The position numbers and the translations under genes were made by a program. A DNA stretch of 64,000 nt. Source: Paenibacillus aceti (GTDB taxonomy: Bacteria; Bacillota; Bacilli; Paenibacillales; Paenibacillaceae). The notes beneath the pieces are model-generated. The model was given only the letters and a program-made list of their open reading frames with translations, did not search any database and was not told the origin of the DNA. The stretch is from assembly GCF_003614185.1 (NCBI RefSeq), contig NZ_KZ987724.1:1294159-1358158 (forward strand), read 5' to 3'. How positions within the stretch are numbered: the first letter of the stretch is position 1; every line of letters starts with the position of its first letter. Positions 18,410-27,553 of this stretch are shown piece by piece.

Positions 18410-21016
18410 TGGAGCCTGCTCGGCATCGAACCAACCCTTGATACTATAGCCATCAAGCGGGCTTATGTCGCGAAGCTGAAGGTGACCCATCCGGAGGATG
18501 ATCCTGAAGGGTTCCAGCGTCTGCGCGAAGCTTATGAGACCGCTGTTGATGAAGCGAGAAATGCCAAGGTTCAGCAGGAATATGAAGCTGAAGCTGAAGA
18601 AGAGGCTCAGGCAGAAGAGATAGAGGAGGTAATGGAGAACGACTCCACTGATGATGAAGCGGCCGCAGATGGAGATGCGGATAGTCAAGCTGAGATCGAT
18701 GTGCCTACGGCCTTGGCCGTCGATTTCCTGAACGCTGCAGCTGCGATCTATGATGATATTCATGCCCGGGTCGATCTGAAACGGTGGGAAGCACTGCTGG
18801 AAGATGATAAATATATCGCGATAGAGACCCGCCAGATTCTCGAGTACGAAATGTTCAAATTGTTCATGGAACGCTCCTGGGCTCCGGGTCCCGTGTGGAG
18901 ATTGTTGAATGAGTCTTTTGCCTGGACAGAGATAGAGACTCATCTGGCGAAGTATTTCCCGGAATCCTACCTCTATCATTTCTATATGCAGACCCGAGAA
19001 TACTGGGATCTCAGCTATGATTTCGCGGCCAAGTGCGAACTGGACGAAGAAGAGATCGAGCATTTCCTGTCTCTAAGAGGAAGGGCGCAGATCGTCCTGA
19101 TTCAGCGTGATGATGAGTTAACAGAGCAATTTCTGCTAGAGGCCGCGGAGATCATGCCCGAGGAGCCGGATCTTGGCCGAATGCTGGGGCAATACTGGTC
19201 GCGAACCAAAGATTGGGACAAGGCGCTGCTAGCTCTGCAGAAGATGGATGTTAAGCCACAGGACACGGACTATTATAATGAATTGGCAAATGCCTTATAT
19301 CAGACCGGGCTCGATGAGGAAGCCTATTCAGCATACGAGCAAATTCTGCGCTATGCGCCAGATGACTTCCAGGCGCAGACCGGTCAGGCCCGCTGTCTGG
19401 ACAAGCTCGGCAAGAATATAGAGGCCATTCGCTCTTATATTCGAGTCTGGAAGGAGTGTCCTTGGGATCTACATGCAATCCATCAATTAACTCTGTTGAA
19501 TGGCAGGTTGGAACAGATCCTTCCGCAGATGGAGATGGATCAGGGGGAAGGCTCTCTGCTGCATGAGATCGCCGAAGCCTATGCAGCAGAGAGATTGTTC
19601 AACGAGGCTGGCATTTACATATTAAGCTATATAGAGAAGCATGAGACTCTGAATCAAAGACAGAACTATCTGTTAGGCCATATGCTGTATCAGCTGGATC
19701 GTTATGAGGAGGCTGCTCCCTATTTTAAGGCGGCAATGGAAGTTCAGCCCCTTGATGTTGATTACAAGCTGGAGCTCATGCTGGAAAGAGCGAATAATTC
19801 ATACTTCCTGAGTGATTATGAGCTGGCCTTGGCTTTATTTGATCAGGTGCTGGAGCTTGAGCCTGCTCAAGACGAGGCCCTATTCTATAAGGCGGAATCA
19901 CTCAGAAGATCCGATCGAATCGAAGAAGCCATCGAGGTTTATAAGTTTGCGCTGGAGCATCAGGATCATCGGCTATTTCATGCCGGGATTGCCGATTGCT
20001 ACTATAAGCAGAACAAGTATGTGGAGAGCTCATTTCACTTCAATAGCGCAGAGCTTGATGATCGCAATGATCCGGTTTATTTTCTTGAGTATGGTGAAGT
20101 GCTGTTGGAGACAGGCAAGCATCGCGAGTCGATTGATATGCTGGATCTGGCGCTGCAGAAGAGAAATTTCTACTACGCTCATTATTTCAAAGGGATCGCC
20201 TACTACCGTCTGAAGGAGTATGAGCAAAGTCGATTAAATATGCGAGAGTTCCTGGAATACGAGAAAGAAGATCTACAATTGTATGCGAATCTGTTCATTG
20301 GCAACAGCTCCATGTACCTGAAGGATTGGAATGCGGCAGTTGCTGCTTATAGGGAACTGCTCAATCATCTGGAGGGCGAGGAAGATCCGTGTACTTTTAT
20401 TAAATTTTATGCCACCGCCTTGCTTGCAGCACGTAGATTCGAGGAAGCGATCGAACCCTTGGAGCAAGTGCTCTCGATGGAAGAGGATAATGAATGGGCG
20501 ATGCTGCATATCGTGAGAGCATTTGCAGAACTACTGAATTGGAATAATATCGATAGATCCTTGTACAGAATGCTCAGCGCCTCCATCGAGAGGTATGTAA
20601 CACGGATCGACGCGGCGGACAGTAATCCATACATTCTGTTCTATGCCGGGCTCATGCAGTATTATGCCCATAAATACAAGCAGGCCAGGGACTGCTTAGA
20701 ATCAGCCTATGATGCGGGGCTGCGCGGAGATACAGGCAGTTATTATAGTCTCGTTCTCTATGGAGCTGGAGAGGTAGAGCAAGGATTAGAGATTGCGAGA
20801 AGCGTTCTGCAGGATTGTCCTGATCATCCGGACTATAGAAGACGACTGCAGTATTTAGAAGAGCATTATAGCAAACGCAGTAAATTTTTAGGGCGGTTAG
20901 GCATGAATCCGTATCGTTATCTCAAGGAAACGACCCAAAGATTTGATTTTCCTGATATTCTAGGAGACCATGCCTTGCGAATCGAGTTCCCGGGGGAAGT
21001 GATCGTAAATGAATAG
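18398..21016 (+). CDS. J-domain / TPR co-chaperone-like protein
   Basis: This is an 872-residue protein. Residues 1-~55 form a divergent J-domain ([20 protein letters not shown], then [19 protein letters not shown]). The usual HPD tripeptide reads HPE, while the downstream DDPEGF segment is of the DjlB/DjlC kind. An acidic low-complexity linker covers ~60-105. From ~230 onward there are many TPR-like helical pairs (for example [20 protein letters not shown] and [20 protein letters not shown]). Its start overlaps the hscC stop by one base. It probably recruits clients or partners to the HscC-like Hsp70. Confidence 0.85.
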   Translation: MSEFWSLLGIEPTLDTIAIKRAYVAKLKVTHPEDDPEGFQRLREAYETAVDEARNAKVQQEYEAEAEEEAQAEEIEEVMENDSTDDEAAADGDADSQAEIDVPTALAVDFLNAAAAIYDDIHARVDLKRWEALLEDDKYIAIETRQILEYEMFKLFMERSWAPGPVWRLLNESFAWTEIETHLAKYFPESYLYHFYMQTREYWDLSYDFAAKCELDEEEIEHFLSLRGRAQIVLIQRDDELTEQFLLEAAEIMPEEPDLGRMLGQYWSRTKDWDKALLALQKMDVKPQDTDYYNELANALYQTGLDEEAYSAYEQILRYAPDDFQAQTGQARCLDKLGKNIEAIRSYIRVWKECPWDLHAIHQLTLLNGRLEQILPQMEMDQGEGSLLHEIAEAYAAERLFNEAGIYILSYIEKHETLNQRQNYLLGHMLYQLDRYEEAAPYFKAAMEVQPLDVDYKLELMLERANNSYFLSDYELALALFDQVLELEPAQDEALFYKAESLRRSDRIEEAIEVYKFALEHQDHRLFHAGIADCYYKQNKYVESSFHFNSAELDDRNDPVYFLEYGEVLLETGKHRESIDMLDLALQKRNFYYAHYFKGIAYYRLKEYEQSRLNMREFLEYEKEDLQLYANLFIGNSSMYLKDWNAAVAAYRELLNHLEGEEDPCTFIKFYATALLAARRFEEAIEPLEQVLSMEEDNEWAMLHIVRAFAELLNWNNIDRSLYRMLSASIERYVTRIDAADSNPYILFYAGLMQYYAHKYKQARDCLESAYDAGLRGDTGSYYSLVLYGAGEVEQGLEIARSVLQDCPDHPDYRRRLQYLEEHYSKRSKFLGRLGMNPYRYLKETTQRFDFPDILGDHALRIEFPGEVIVNE

Positions 21017-21674
21017 CTTGCTTAGTTCATCGCAATTATGGGCGTTGGCTGCAGGTGATGTATTGTTCCATAGCAATGGTTTTTCTTATGCAGATGAATA
21101 TGCGCTGAGTAAAGGAGAAGTTGATATCGATATCATCAGGGAGGAGTTCCTGCATGAATCCTGGAGCATTGTAGATGAGGAGAGCGCCTATAGCACCCTT
21201 AACTGGCTTGTCGAGGTGGGGCATCGCTCGGAATTTAATCGTGTCCGTAATCTGATGAGTCTCATGACACCACAGAGACAGGAGCAATTTATCGAATCTC
21301 AACAAGAGGAATTCAGAGCGATTAATGCCAAGGTTGTGCAGAGATATGATAAGGTATTGCCGGAAGCAGGCATCCTCGCCTGGGATCTTGGCCGAGCTGC
21401 CGCTGTCTGTTATTTAAGCGCAGAAATAGGGTATATTTCGAAGGAATATGCCTGGAGCTATCTGCTGGATAACGCCGTTCAGCTGCAGCAGTCCTATAGT
21501 AGTTGGCAGGAATATGGATTGGCTTATATTATCGGCCGCCAATTCTGGGATAAGGATCTCGATGATTCCAGCACAATGCTGCATCATCGGCTTATCCAGC
21601 GGCAGCTGACCGTACCAGAATGCCCATGGAGCTTCCTGCCTTGGAATACGAAGCTGAATCATGATCTAGCATGA
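21009..21674 (+). CDS. DUF1266-domain protein of the HscC cluster
   Basis: This 221-residue protein matches what I know of DUF1266. The N-terminal part has [18 protein letters not shown] near residue 62. The conserved core is [20 protein letters not shown] (near 123), then [20 protein letters not shown] and [13 protein letters not shown]. No enzymatic function is established for the domain. E. coli YbeR/YbeU, beside hscC, belong to the same family, so association with the Hsp70/J pair is the best clue. Its start overlaps the J-protein stop by 8 bp, which supports one operon and coupled translation. Confidence 0.82.
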   Translation: MNSLLSSSQLWALAAGDVLFHSNGFSYADEYALSKGEVDIDIIREEFLHESWSIVDEESAYSTLNWLVEVGHRSEFNRVRNLMSLMTPQRQEQFIESQQEEFRAINAKVVQRYDKVLPEAGILAWDLGRAAAVCYLSAEIGYISKEYAWSYLLDNAVQLQQSYSSWQEYGLAYIIGRQFWDKDLDDSSTMLHHRLIQRQLTVPECPWSFLPWNTKLNHDLA

Positions 21675-21773
21675 TCTATAACTCTATAACTGCTTTCGAT
21701 TGACTGAATTTTATATTTGTTCTGTTCAATGGGAAGATACTATGATATATTTGTACGTAATTTAATAGCCTTT

Positions 21774-21862
21774 CTACACTAGGGGAGCCAATGTTGGCTG
21801 AGACGGAGGATTCCGGACCCTTTGAACCTGATCTGGATTATACCAGCGTAGGGAAGTGTCGC
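21774..21862 (+). promoter_or_regulatory. TPP riboswitch (THI-box)
   Basis: The conserved elements are in order: CTAGGGGAGCC, then GGCTGAGA, then GACCCTTTGAACCTGATCTGG, then TACCAGCGTAGGGAAGTG. The 5' CACT and 3' AGTG ends form P1. It binds thiamine pyrophosphate and controls the terminator at 21918 ahead of tenI-thiO-thiS-thiG. Confidence 0.97.
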
Positions 21863-21917
21863 AGATGTCTTCAAGCTTAACCGAGAATCATAGTGTTCAT
21901 GAATTGAAGCGTACTTA

Positions 21918-21947
21918 GCCACTTTCCTGCCGGAGGGTGGCTTTTTT
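21918..21947 (+). terminator. Riboswitch-controlled terminator
   Basis: The stem GCCAC...CCT/AGG...GTGGC is followed by six T, 55 bp after the aptamer and before the tenI start. High TPP should favour this hairpin and stop transcription of the thi genes. Confidence 0.9.
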
Positions 21948-21987
21948 GTGTGGAAATGGCTTGGAAGAAAGGAGGCGCTTGTTCCAT

Positions 21988-22608
21988 ATGTATGAGCTCC
22001 ATGTTATATCTGACGGAATAATGCCTTTATTTGAATTTGCCGGGCTCGCAGCAGGAATTCACCCTTATGTAACTGCCATTCACCTTCGTGAAAAGAGAAG
22101 CACGGCACTTGAGATATGGACTGGAGTGCAGCGGATGCTCGACCAAGGCGTCCCCCCAGGCAAAATAACGATAAATGATCGTCTGGATGTGGCCTGGGCC
22201 TGCGGTGTCGGCGGCATCCATCTAGCCAATCACAGCTTGCCACTGGAAGCACTGACCCGGTTGCCCGGTTCCTTTCGCATCGGCCGCTCCGTGCATGAAG
22301 TAGAGGAGGCCGGACGGTGTGCTGCCGCCGGAGCCGATTATTTGTTCTTCGGCCATATTTACGCCAGCCGTTCCAAGCCGGGCTTAGCACCTCGGGGTCT
22401 GGCCATGCTCCGGGAAGTCGTGGCCGCGTCCAGGGCCCCGGTCATCGCCATCGGCGGGATTGGGACGGAGCACATCGACGAAGTACTGGAGCATGGAGCG
22501 CAAGGCATTGCGGTAATCAGCCATGTGCTCCGTGCTGACAAACCGGTGAATGCTGCCAAAGTGCTGGCCCACCGATTAGAGGAAGCAAATTTCAGGAAGG
22601 GAAGGTAG
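21988..22608 (+). CDS. tenI: Thiazole tautomerase TenI (ThiE-like TIM barrel)
   Basis: This 206-residue protein of the thiamine-phosphate synthase/TenI family begins YELHVISDG. It has VHEVEEAGRCAAAGADYLFF near residue 95 and VIAIGGIG near 150. TenI aromatises the thiazole carboxylate produced by ThiG. Position directly ahead of thiO-thiS-thiG favours TenI over ThiE, since Bacillus has the same order. The frame is open from 21937; I chose the ATG at 21988, about a dozen bases after AAAGGAGG. A true ThiE role is the alternative. Confidence 0.85.
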   Translation: MYELHVISDGIMPLFEFAGLAAGIHPYVTAIHLREKRSTALEIWTGVQRMLDQGVPPGKITINDRLDVAWACGVGGIHLANHSLPLEALTRLPGSFRIGRSVHEVEEAGRCAAAGADYLFFGHIYASRSKPGLAPRGLAMLREVVAASRAPVIAIGGIGTEHIDEVLEHGAQGIAVISHVLRADKPVNAAKVLAHRLEEANFRKGR

Positions 22609-22612
22609 ACCC

Positions 22613-23731
22613 ATGCGGAAATCAACGGACATTATCATCATCGGCGGCGGTGTCATCGGCTGTTCTATCGCTTACGAGCTGGCGGTAAGAGGTGCCGCGG
22701 TGCAGGTATTCGAGAAGGAGCAGATCGCCGGTGGAGCATCGGGGGCAACTGCGGGGATGCTGGCAGCGCAAGCAGAGTTCATTGCCGAGGCTTCGCTGCT
22801 GCAATTAGCACTCAAGAGCCGAGCGATGTTCCCACGCTTAGTGAAAGATTTGAAGTCGCGAACCGGTTTGGAGGTGGGGCTGATCGAGCATGGCTTGCTA
22901 CGGATTGCAAGGGACAGTGAGAATGCGGCAAAGTATTCAGCCTATGCGGAACAGCAGCGGCAGCAAGGTTTGATAGCCGACTGGCTGGGTCCTGGAGAGA
23001 CACAAGAACTGGAGCCGTCTCTGACGGGGATATTCACCGGTTCGCTGCACCTGCCCAGAGACAGTCAAGTGATTGCCCCGCAACTGACCTTCGCTTACGC
23101 AGCAGCGGCGAAATCCCTGGGAGCTGAGTTCAGGGAATATAGCGAAGTGCAGCAGTTGCTCTATGACGGGGGGAGAATAAGCGGCGTTCGAATCCGTGAC
23201 GAAGTGATTGCCTGCCGACAAGTTGTCGTCGCATCCAGCATTCAATCAAGCCGTCTGCTACAATCGGCAGGCTATGACTTGCCGCTCTACCCCGTGAAGG
23301 GAGAATGCATTGCTGTCAGGCCGACTGGTCCGCCGCTTCGGCGGACGATATATACCGATCGCTGTTATCTCGTTCCCAAAGCGAACGGTGAGCTATTGAT
23401 CGGAGCAACGGTGAAGCCAGGAAGGGTCGATAGTCAAGTCAGGCTAGACGGTATTTCCACGCTCATTGATGAAGCGAGACAGCTTATTCCTGCTCTGGAT
23501 CAAGCGGAATGGTTGCGCTGCTGGAGTGGTCTTCGTCCGCAGACGCAAACCGGCTTGCCGTATATGGGAGAGCATCCGGAGATCGAAGGCCTGTTCATCG
23601 CAGCCGGGCATTATCGCAACGGGATTCTGCTTAGCCCGATCACCGGAGCCATTATCGCCGATCTGATCGAAGCGAAGCCTCCGGCAGAGGATATCGCTGA
23701 TTTTGCAGTTCCAGCCATCATCTATCAATAA
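22613..23731 (+). CDS. thiO: Glycine oxidase ThiO
   Basis: This 372-residue FAD enzyme of the DAO family oxidises glycine to iminoglycine, the thiazole nitrogen source in Bacillus-type thiamine synthesis. The dinucleotide-binding motif IIGGGVIGCSIAYELAVRG is near residue 8, followed by GGASGATAGMLAAQ. The C-terminal WSGLRPQTQTGLPYMGEHP and AAGHYRNGILLSP segments are typical of ThiO. It begins 4 bp after the tenI stop with AAGGGAAGG ahead, within the TPP-controlled operon. Confidence 0.95.
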   Translation: MRKSTDIIIIGGGVIGCSIAYELAVRGAAVQVFEKEQIAGGASGATAGMLAAQAEFIAEASLLQLALKSRAMFPRLVKDLKSRTGLEVGLIEHGLLRIARDSENAAKYSAYAEQQRQQGLIADWLGPGETQELEPSLTGIFTGSLHLPRDSQVIAPQLTFAYAAAAKSLGAEFREYSEVQQLLYDGGRISGVRIRDEVIACRQVVVASSIQSSRLLQSAGYDLPLYPVKGECIAVRPTGPPLRRTIYTDRCYLVPKANGELLIGATVKPGRVDSQVRLDGISTLIDEARQLIPALDQAEWLRCWSGLRPQTQTGLPYMGEHPEIEGLFIAAGHYRNGILLSPITGAIIADLIEAKPPAEDIADFAVPAIIYQ

Positions 23732-23749
23732 GAGAGGAAGGGAAGAACC

Positions 23750-23962
23750 ATGAATTTAATCGTTAATGGTCGGCCGTTGTCTTTGTCCACAGAGTCTTCT
23801 GAGCGAACCAGCCTTCAAGATCTAATCGATCATCTCGGGCTCACCGATAAACTGGTGATCGCCGAGGTGGATAAGCAGATTGTCGATCGGGGCCTGCACT
23901 CTCAGTACATACTGCAGGAGGACATGAAGATAGAGCTGGTCCATTTTGTTGGCGGCGGTTAA
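23750..23962 (+). CDS. thiS: Sulfur-carrier protein ThiS
   Basis: This 70-residue ubiquitin-like protein ends in VHFVGGG. The terminal Gly-Gly is adenylated and converted to the thiocarboxylate that donates sulfur to ThiG. The N-terminal strand MNLIVNGRPLSLS is typical. It lies between thiO and thiG in one operon. The activating enzyme ThiF is not in this operon and must be encoded elsewhere. Confidence 0.95.
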   Translation: MNLIVNGRPLSLSTESSERTSLQDLIDHLGLTDKLVIAEVDKQIVDRGLHSQYILQEDMKIELVHFVGGG

Positions 23963-24019
23963 GTAGAACACATGCACAAGCGACGTAAATACGTAAATTT
24001 CAATCAGGAGGCGATTAAA

Positions 24020-24787
24020 ATGTTAAAGATTGGCCCGCACGCGTTTCATTCTCGGCTTCTACTCGGCACCGGAAAATTTCCCAATTTCGAAATTCAGAAA
24101 GAGGCTGTGGCTGTCTCTGAAGCGGAGATATTAACATTCGCCGTCAGGCGCATGAATATCTATGAACCACAGCAGCCGAATTTTCTTGAAATGCTCGATC
24201 TGGAGCATTATACCCTGCTACCTAATACTGCCGGGGCGGCCACAGCGGAAGAAGCGGTCAGGATCGCTCGTCTGGCCAAGGCTTCAGGACTCTGCGATAT
24301 GATCAAAGTCGAGATCATCGGCGATGCCCGAACCCTACTGCCCGATCCGCTGGAAACGGTAAAAGCCTGCGAGATGCTGCTGGAGGAAGGCTTCATCGTC
24401 CTGCCGTATACTTCTGATGATGTCGTATTGGCGAGACGGCTGGAGCAGATCGGGGTACATGCGATTATGCCCGGGGCCGCACCGATCGGCTCCGGACAGG
24501 GTATCATTAATCCCCTGAATCTGAGCTTTATTATCGAGCAGGCGAACATTCCCGTCATCGTTGATGCCGGCATTGGCAGTCCTTCCCATGCGTCTTATGC
24601 GATGGAGCTTGGAGCAGACGGAGTGCTCCTAAATACAGCTGTATCTGGAGCCAGACAGCCTGTGCAGATGGCTCAGGCGATGAAGCTGGCGATTGAAGCC
24701 GGAAGACTAGCTTATACCGCAGGTATGATCGGGGCCAAGCGATATGCCACAGCGAGTAGCCCGAGTGAAGGATTGCTGAATTCATAG
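24020..24787 (+). CDS. thiG: Thiazole synthase ThiG
   Basis: This 255-residue TIM-barrel synthase forms the thiazole ring from deoxyxylulose phosphate, iminoglycine and ThiS thiocarboxylate. It has [15 protein letters not shown] near residue 8, [20 protein letters not shown] near 70, IKVEIIGD carrying the active-site Lys near 96, and [11 protein letters not shown] near 180. The frame opens at 23972, but AGGAGG lies correctly before the ATG at 24020. It is the last gene of the riboswitch operon. A 22-nt stretch of its 3' part (24721-24742) recurs exactly at 48551-48572. Confidence 0.96.
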   Translation: MLKIGPHAFHSRLLLGTGKFPNFEIQKEAVAVSEAEILTFAVRRMNIYEPQQPNFLEMLDLEHYTLLPNTAGAATAEEAVRIARLAKASGLCDMIKVEIIGDARTLLPDPLETVKACEMLLEEGFIVLPYTSDDVVLARRLEQIGVHAIMPGAAPIGSGQGIINPLNLSFIIEQANIPVIVDAGIGSPSHASYAMELGADGVLLNTAVSGARQPVQMAQAMKLAIEAGRLAYTAGMIGAKRYATASSPSEGLLNS

Positions 24788-24840
24788 GATTAGATAAATT
24801 TATCCCTATAAACTAGATATTTCCCCTTATACCTTGAAAG

Positions 24841-24862
24841 CCCCTTCATATTTATGAAGGGG
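24841..24862 (+). terminator. Hairpin after the thi operon
   Basis: A perfect 10-bp stem CCCCTTCATA/TATGAAGGGG has a 2-nt loop, 53 bp after thiG. There is no T-tract, so it may be a weak or processed 3' end rather than an intrinsic terminator. Confidence 0.5.
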
Positions 24863-25002
24863 TAAGAACCTGTGACACTGGAATCAAGATGGAATAAGAC
24901 AGGTTTTTAGCTCAAGGAAGGGGGGATGTGGTCTAGCTCAAAGAAAAAAATGTAACCGTTGTCATCGGTCTATTTGCATAATTGAAGGAGGCAGATCCAA
25001 AA

Positions 25003-26124
25003 ATGAAGGGTAATCGTTTGGCTTTTCGCCAGGTATCGATCGGCATCCTGATCGTGGCGCTGATCGTTTCATTCTTTCAGCTCATGCCTGTTAATGCAAC
25101 CAAGGCACAGGCGGCAGTAAGCAGTAAGATGATCGTAGGCTACTGGCATAATTTCGATAACGGTTCAGGCTTCATCAAGCTGCGCGATGTTTCACCGAAA
25201 TTTGACGTCATCAATGTCTCGTTCGCCGAGCCAACGTCCGGGGTTACGAATGGGACGATTGGATTTACCCCCTATAATTACACAGATGCGGACTTTAAGG
25301 CGGATGTCGTCTATCTGCAGAGTCAGGGCAAGAAGGTGCTTATCTCGATCGGCGGCGCCAATGGCCAGGTTCAACTGCCCAGCACCACGGCCCGCGATAA
25401 TTTTGTAAATTCGGTTACAGCTATCATTGAGAAGTACGGCTTCGATGGGCTGGATGTCGATTTCGAAGGTCACTCGCTCTACTTGAATGCTGGTGATAGT
25501 GACTTCAAGAATCCGACCACTCCGGTCATTGTTAATCTGATCTCAGCGCTCAAGACGATCAATAATCACTTCGGCACCGATAATTTCTATCTCACCATGG
25601 CGCCGGAAACCTTCTTCGTCCAACTCGGTTATAGCTTCTATGGTGGAAGCTGTATTAGCTGCGACAACCGGGCCGGAGCCTATCTGCCCGTCATCGAAGC
25701 GACCCGCGATATTCTGGATTGGGTGCAGGTGCAGAACTATAACTCCGGGCCGATCATCGGACTCGATAATCAGTATCACAATATGGGTAGTGCCGATTTC
25801 CATGTAGCCATGGCCGATATGCTGTTAGCGGGCTTCCCGGTTGCTGGCAAATCGAATCAGTTCTTCAATGCACTTCGGGCCGATCAGGTACTGCTCGGCT
25901 TACCGGCTAATGCCAATGCCGGAGGCGGCTTCACCTCAGTCGCGGAAGTACAGAAAGCGCTCGATGCCCTGATCAAAGGAATCCAGCTTCCCAGCTACCA
26001 GATGCGTAGCAGCACAAACGGTTTTTCTGATTTTCGCGGAGTGATGACCTGGTCTATCAACTGGGATAAATACAATAACTTCGAATTCTCTCCAATAGCC
26101 ACCGGGCATATCTCGATGCTCTAG
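25003..26124 (+). CDS. Secreted GH18 chitinase, catalytic domain (C-terminal modules frame-shifted off)
   Basis: The frame encodes 373 residues: a signal peptide (hydrophobic core IGILIVALIVSFFQLMPV, probable cleavage near AQA) and a GH18 barrel. The family motif DGLDVDFEG carries Asp148, Asp151, Asp153 and catalytic Glu155. SIGGANG lies near residue 117 and GVMTWSINWD near 346. It hydrolyses chitin outside the cell. The ATG at 25003 follows GAAGGAGG; the upstream TTG at 24982 lacks a site. The frame ends at a TAG just past the barrel, and FnIII and chitin-binding modules continue at once in another frame. A catalytic domain alone could still be active. Confidence 0.85.
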   Translation: MKGNRLAFRQVSIGILIVALIVSFFQLMPVNATKAQAAVSSKMIVGYWHNFDNGSGFIKLRDVSPKFDVINVSFAEPTSGVTNGTIGFTPYNYTDADFKADVVYLQSQGKKVLISIGGANGQVQLPSTTARDNFVNSVTAIIEKYGFDGLDVDFEGHSLYLNAGDSDFKNPTTPVIVNLISALKTINNHFGTDNFYLTMAPETFFVQLGYSFYGGSCISCDNRAGAYLPVIEATRDILDWVQVQNYNSGPIIGLDNQYHNMGSADFHVAMADMLLAGFPVAGKSNQFFNALRADQVLLGLPANANAGGGFTSVAEVQKALDALIKGIQLPSYQMRSSTNGFSDFRGVMTWSINWDKYNNFEFSPIATGHISML

Positions 26125-26558
26125 GTCCCCCTGTACCGGATCACCAGCCCCCAACCGCTCCTGCCAATCTCACAGTTACAGCCAAAACCTCCACTAGTAT
26201 CTCCTTAAGCTGGACTGCAGCCACGGATAATGTCGGCGTCACCAGTTATACGGTCAGCTACGGAACGAACACGCTTCAAGTGAATGGAACATCAGTTACT
26301 ATCCCTAATCTCACACCGGATACCAGCTATCAATTCACCGTGACCGCGAAAGATGCGGCGGGGAATGTGTCACCCGCTGTATCCATCAGTGCCGTAACCG
26401 ACGCGCAAGGCAGTTCATCGGCCTGGGCGGCGAATATTAACTATAAAGTCAATGATGAGGTAACCTATGCGGGCAATACCTATGTCTGCCGACAGCCGCA
26501 TTTATCGCTCGTGGGCTGGGAGCCGCCTAATGTTCCGGCTCTGTGGATGCTGAAATAA
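26121..26558 (+). pseudogene. Frame-shifted 3' part of the chitinase: FnIII + CBM5/12 modules
   Basis: In the frame shifted by -1 relative to the catalytic domain, translation gives a Pro-rich linker (GPPVPDHQPPTAPANLTV). One fibronectin type III module follows (ISLSWTAATDNVGVTSY to AVTD). A chitin-binding CBM5/12 module ends the protein (AWAANINYKVNDEVTYAGN, then VGWEPPNVPALW). The modules read smoothly with no start codon or ribosome binding site of their own. One missing base shortly before 26122 would restore a single protein of ~518 residues. I saw no slippery heptamer for programmed shifting. A sequencing error is the main alternative to a real mutation. Confidence 0.85.
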
Positions 26559-26588
26559 TGTACTATCCCGTTTGAAGAAGCGGCAGGC

Positions 26589-26626
26589 AAGTCCCGTGCC
26601 CGGTCGGTGCGGGGCTTTGTTTTTTC
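26589..26626 (+). terminator. Terminator after the chitinase gene
   Basis: The imperfect stem AAGtCCCG.../CGGGgCTT is followed by TGTTTTTT, 30 bp after the stop of the CBM frame. That supports one original transcription unit covering both frames. Confidence 0.8.
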
Positions 26627-26744
26627 CTTCCTTGCGTGAATCCGCCTAATTTGGATCCAGACAGCTACTTGCCTGTGTGCCAAGGCCATCCTATCGCATA
26701 GACTATAGTGGTTATGATTATCGTCCAGATTGGAGAGAGCGGCC

Positions 26745-27503
26745 GTGAGCGTGAAGAAGAAGACGCGCACAACTTTAACGAGCAAATGGCGCAAGACGAA
26801 GATTCTGCTTCGGCAGACAGAACTTAAGCCGTATATACCGGATACGCGAAAATTCAGTAGAGCCGCATTGGAAGCCATGCTCGGGAAATACGAAATGGTC
26901 TATGTTAAACCGGATGTAGGGACGCATGGCAAGGGTGTGATCCGGGTGGAGCTGCTAAAGAGCGGGGAATTGATGTATCAAGCGGACACGAAGAGTAAAT
27001 GGTTCACCGATTTTGATTCTTTCTATGAATCACTGGAGCAAGTGATTGGTGAGCGGCGATATCTGGTTCAGAAAGGCATTCATCTCGTAAAATATAAGCA
27101 GCGCCCGTTCGATATCCGCGTTATGGTTCAGACGGATGCCAAGGGGGTGTGGAAGACGACTGGCCTGATCGGCCGCATCGCCAACCCCCGTAAAATTGTG
27201 ACTAATTATCATAACGGGGGGAAGCTGATCGATGTGAAGAGCTTGCTCGAATCTCAGCTCCCGCCCAAGAAAGCCGCACAGACGATTAAGACACTGGAGC
27301 AATTGGGTGTGAAGGTGGGGAAGCAGCTGCATACGGAATACCCGGGATTCCGGCAAATCGGAATCGATGTCGGCTTCGACAAGACGTGGAGACCTCGCAT
27401 TTTCGAAGTGAATACGCTTCCTGATCCCTATGTGTTCAACAAGCTAGCGGATAAGAGCATGTATCGCGAAGTAATGAAATATAGACGAATGCATTCCGTG
27501 TAA
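26745..27503 (+). CDS. YheC/YheD-family ATP-grasp protein (spore-associated)
   Basis: This 252-residue ATP-grasp-like protein of the YheC/YheD endospore family has MVYVKPDVGTHGKGVIRVEL near residue 50, FDIRVMVQTDAKGVWKTTG near 120, IGIDVGFD near 205 and the metal-site segment FEVNTLPDP near 220. Bacillus homologues are linked to spore coat or cortex maturation; their reaction is unproven. The GTG at 26745 follows GGAGAG; a TTG at 26730 lies on that site. It converges on the ger operon. Confidence 0.85.
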   Translation: MSVKKKTRTTLTSKWRKTKILLRQTELKPYIPDTRKFSRAALEAMLGKYEMVYVKPDVGTHGKGVIRVELLKSGELMYQADTKSKWFTDFDSFYESLEQVIGERRYLVQKGIHLVKYKQRPFDIRVMVQTDAKGVWKTTGLIGRIANPRKIVTNYHNGGKLIDVKSLLESQLPPKKAAQTIKTLEQLGVKVGKQLHTEYPGFRQIGIDVGFDKTWRPRIFEVNTLPDPYVFNKLADKSMYREVMKYRRMHSV

Positions 27504-27510
27504 AATAGTA

Positions 27511-27543
27511 AAATGAGCATCCATCACCCATGAATGCTCATTT
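27511..27543. terminator. Bidirectional terminator between yheC/D and the ger operon
   Basis: The 10-bp stem AAATGAGCAT/ATGCTCATTT lies between two convergent genes, with T-rich sequence after it on the plus strand and A/T-rich sequence on the other side. Confidence 0.8.
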
Positions 27544-27553
27544 CTCATTTTAG

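Noticed and set aside
24841-24862. Second riboswitch after thiG
   Set aside because: Only a simple perfect hairpin is present, with no conserved aptamer core.
26100-26130. Programmed ribosomal frameshift in the chitinase gene
   Set aside because: No X-XXY-YYZ slippery heptamer or clear stimulatory stem was seen at the junction; a one-base mutation or error is simpler.
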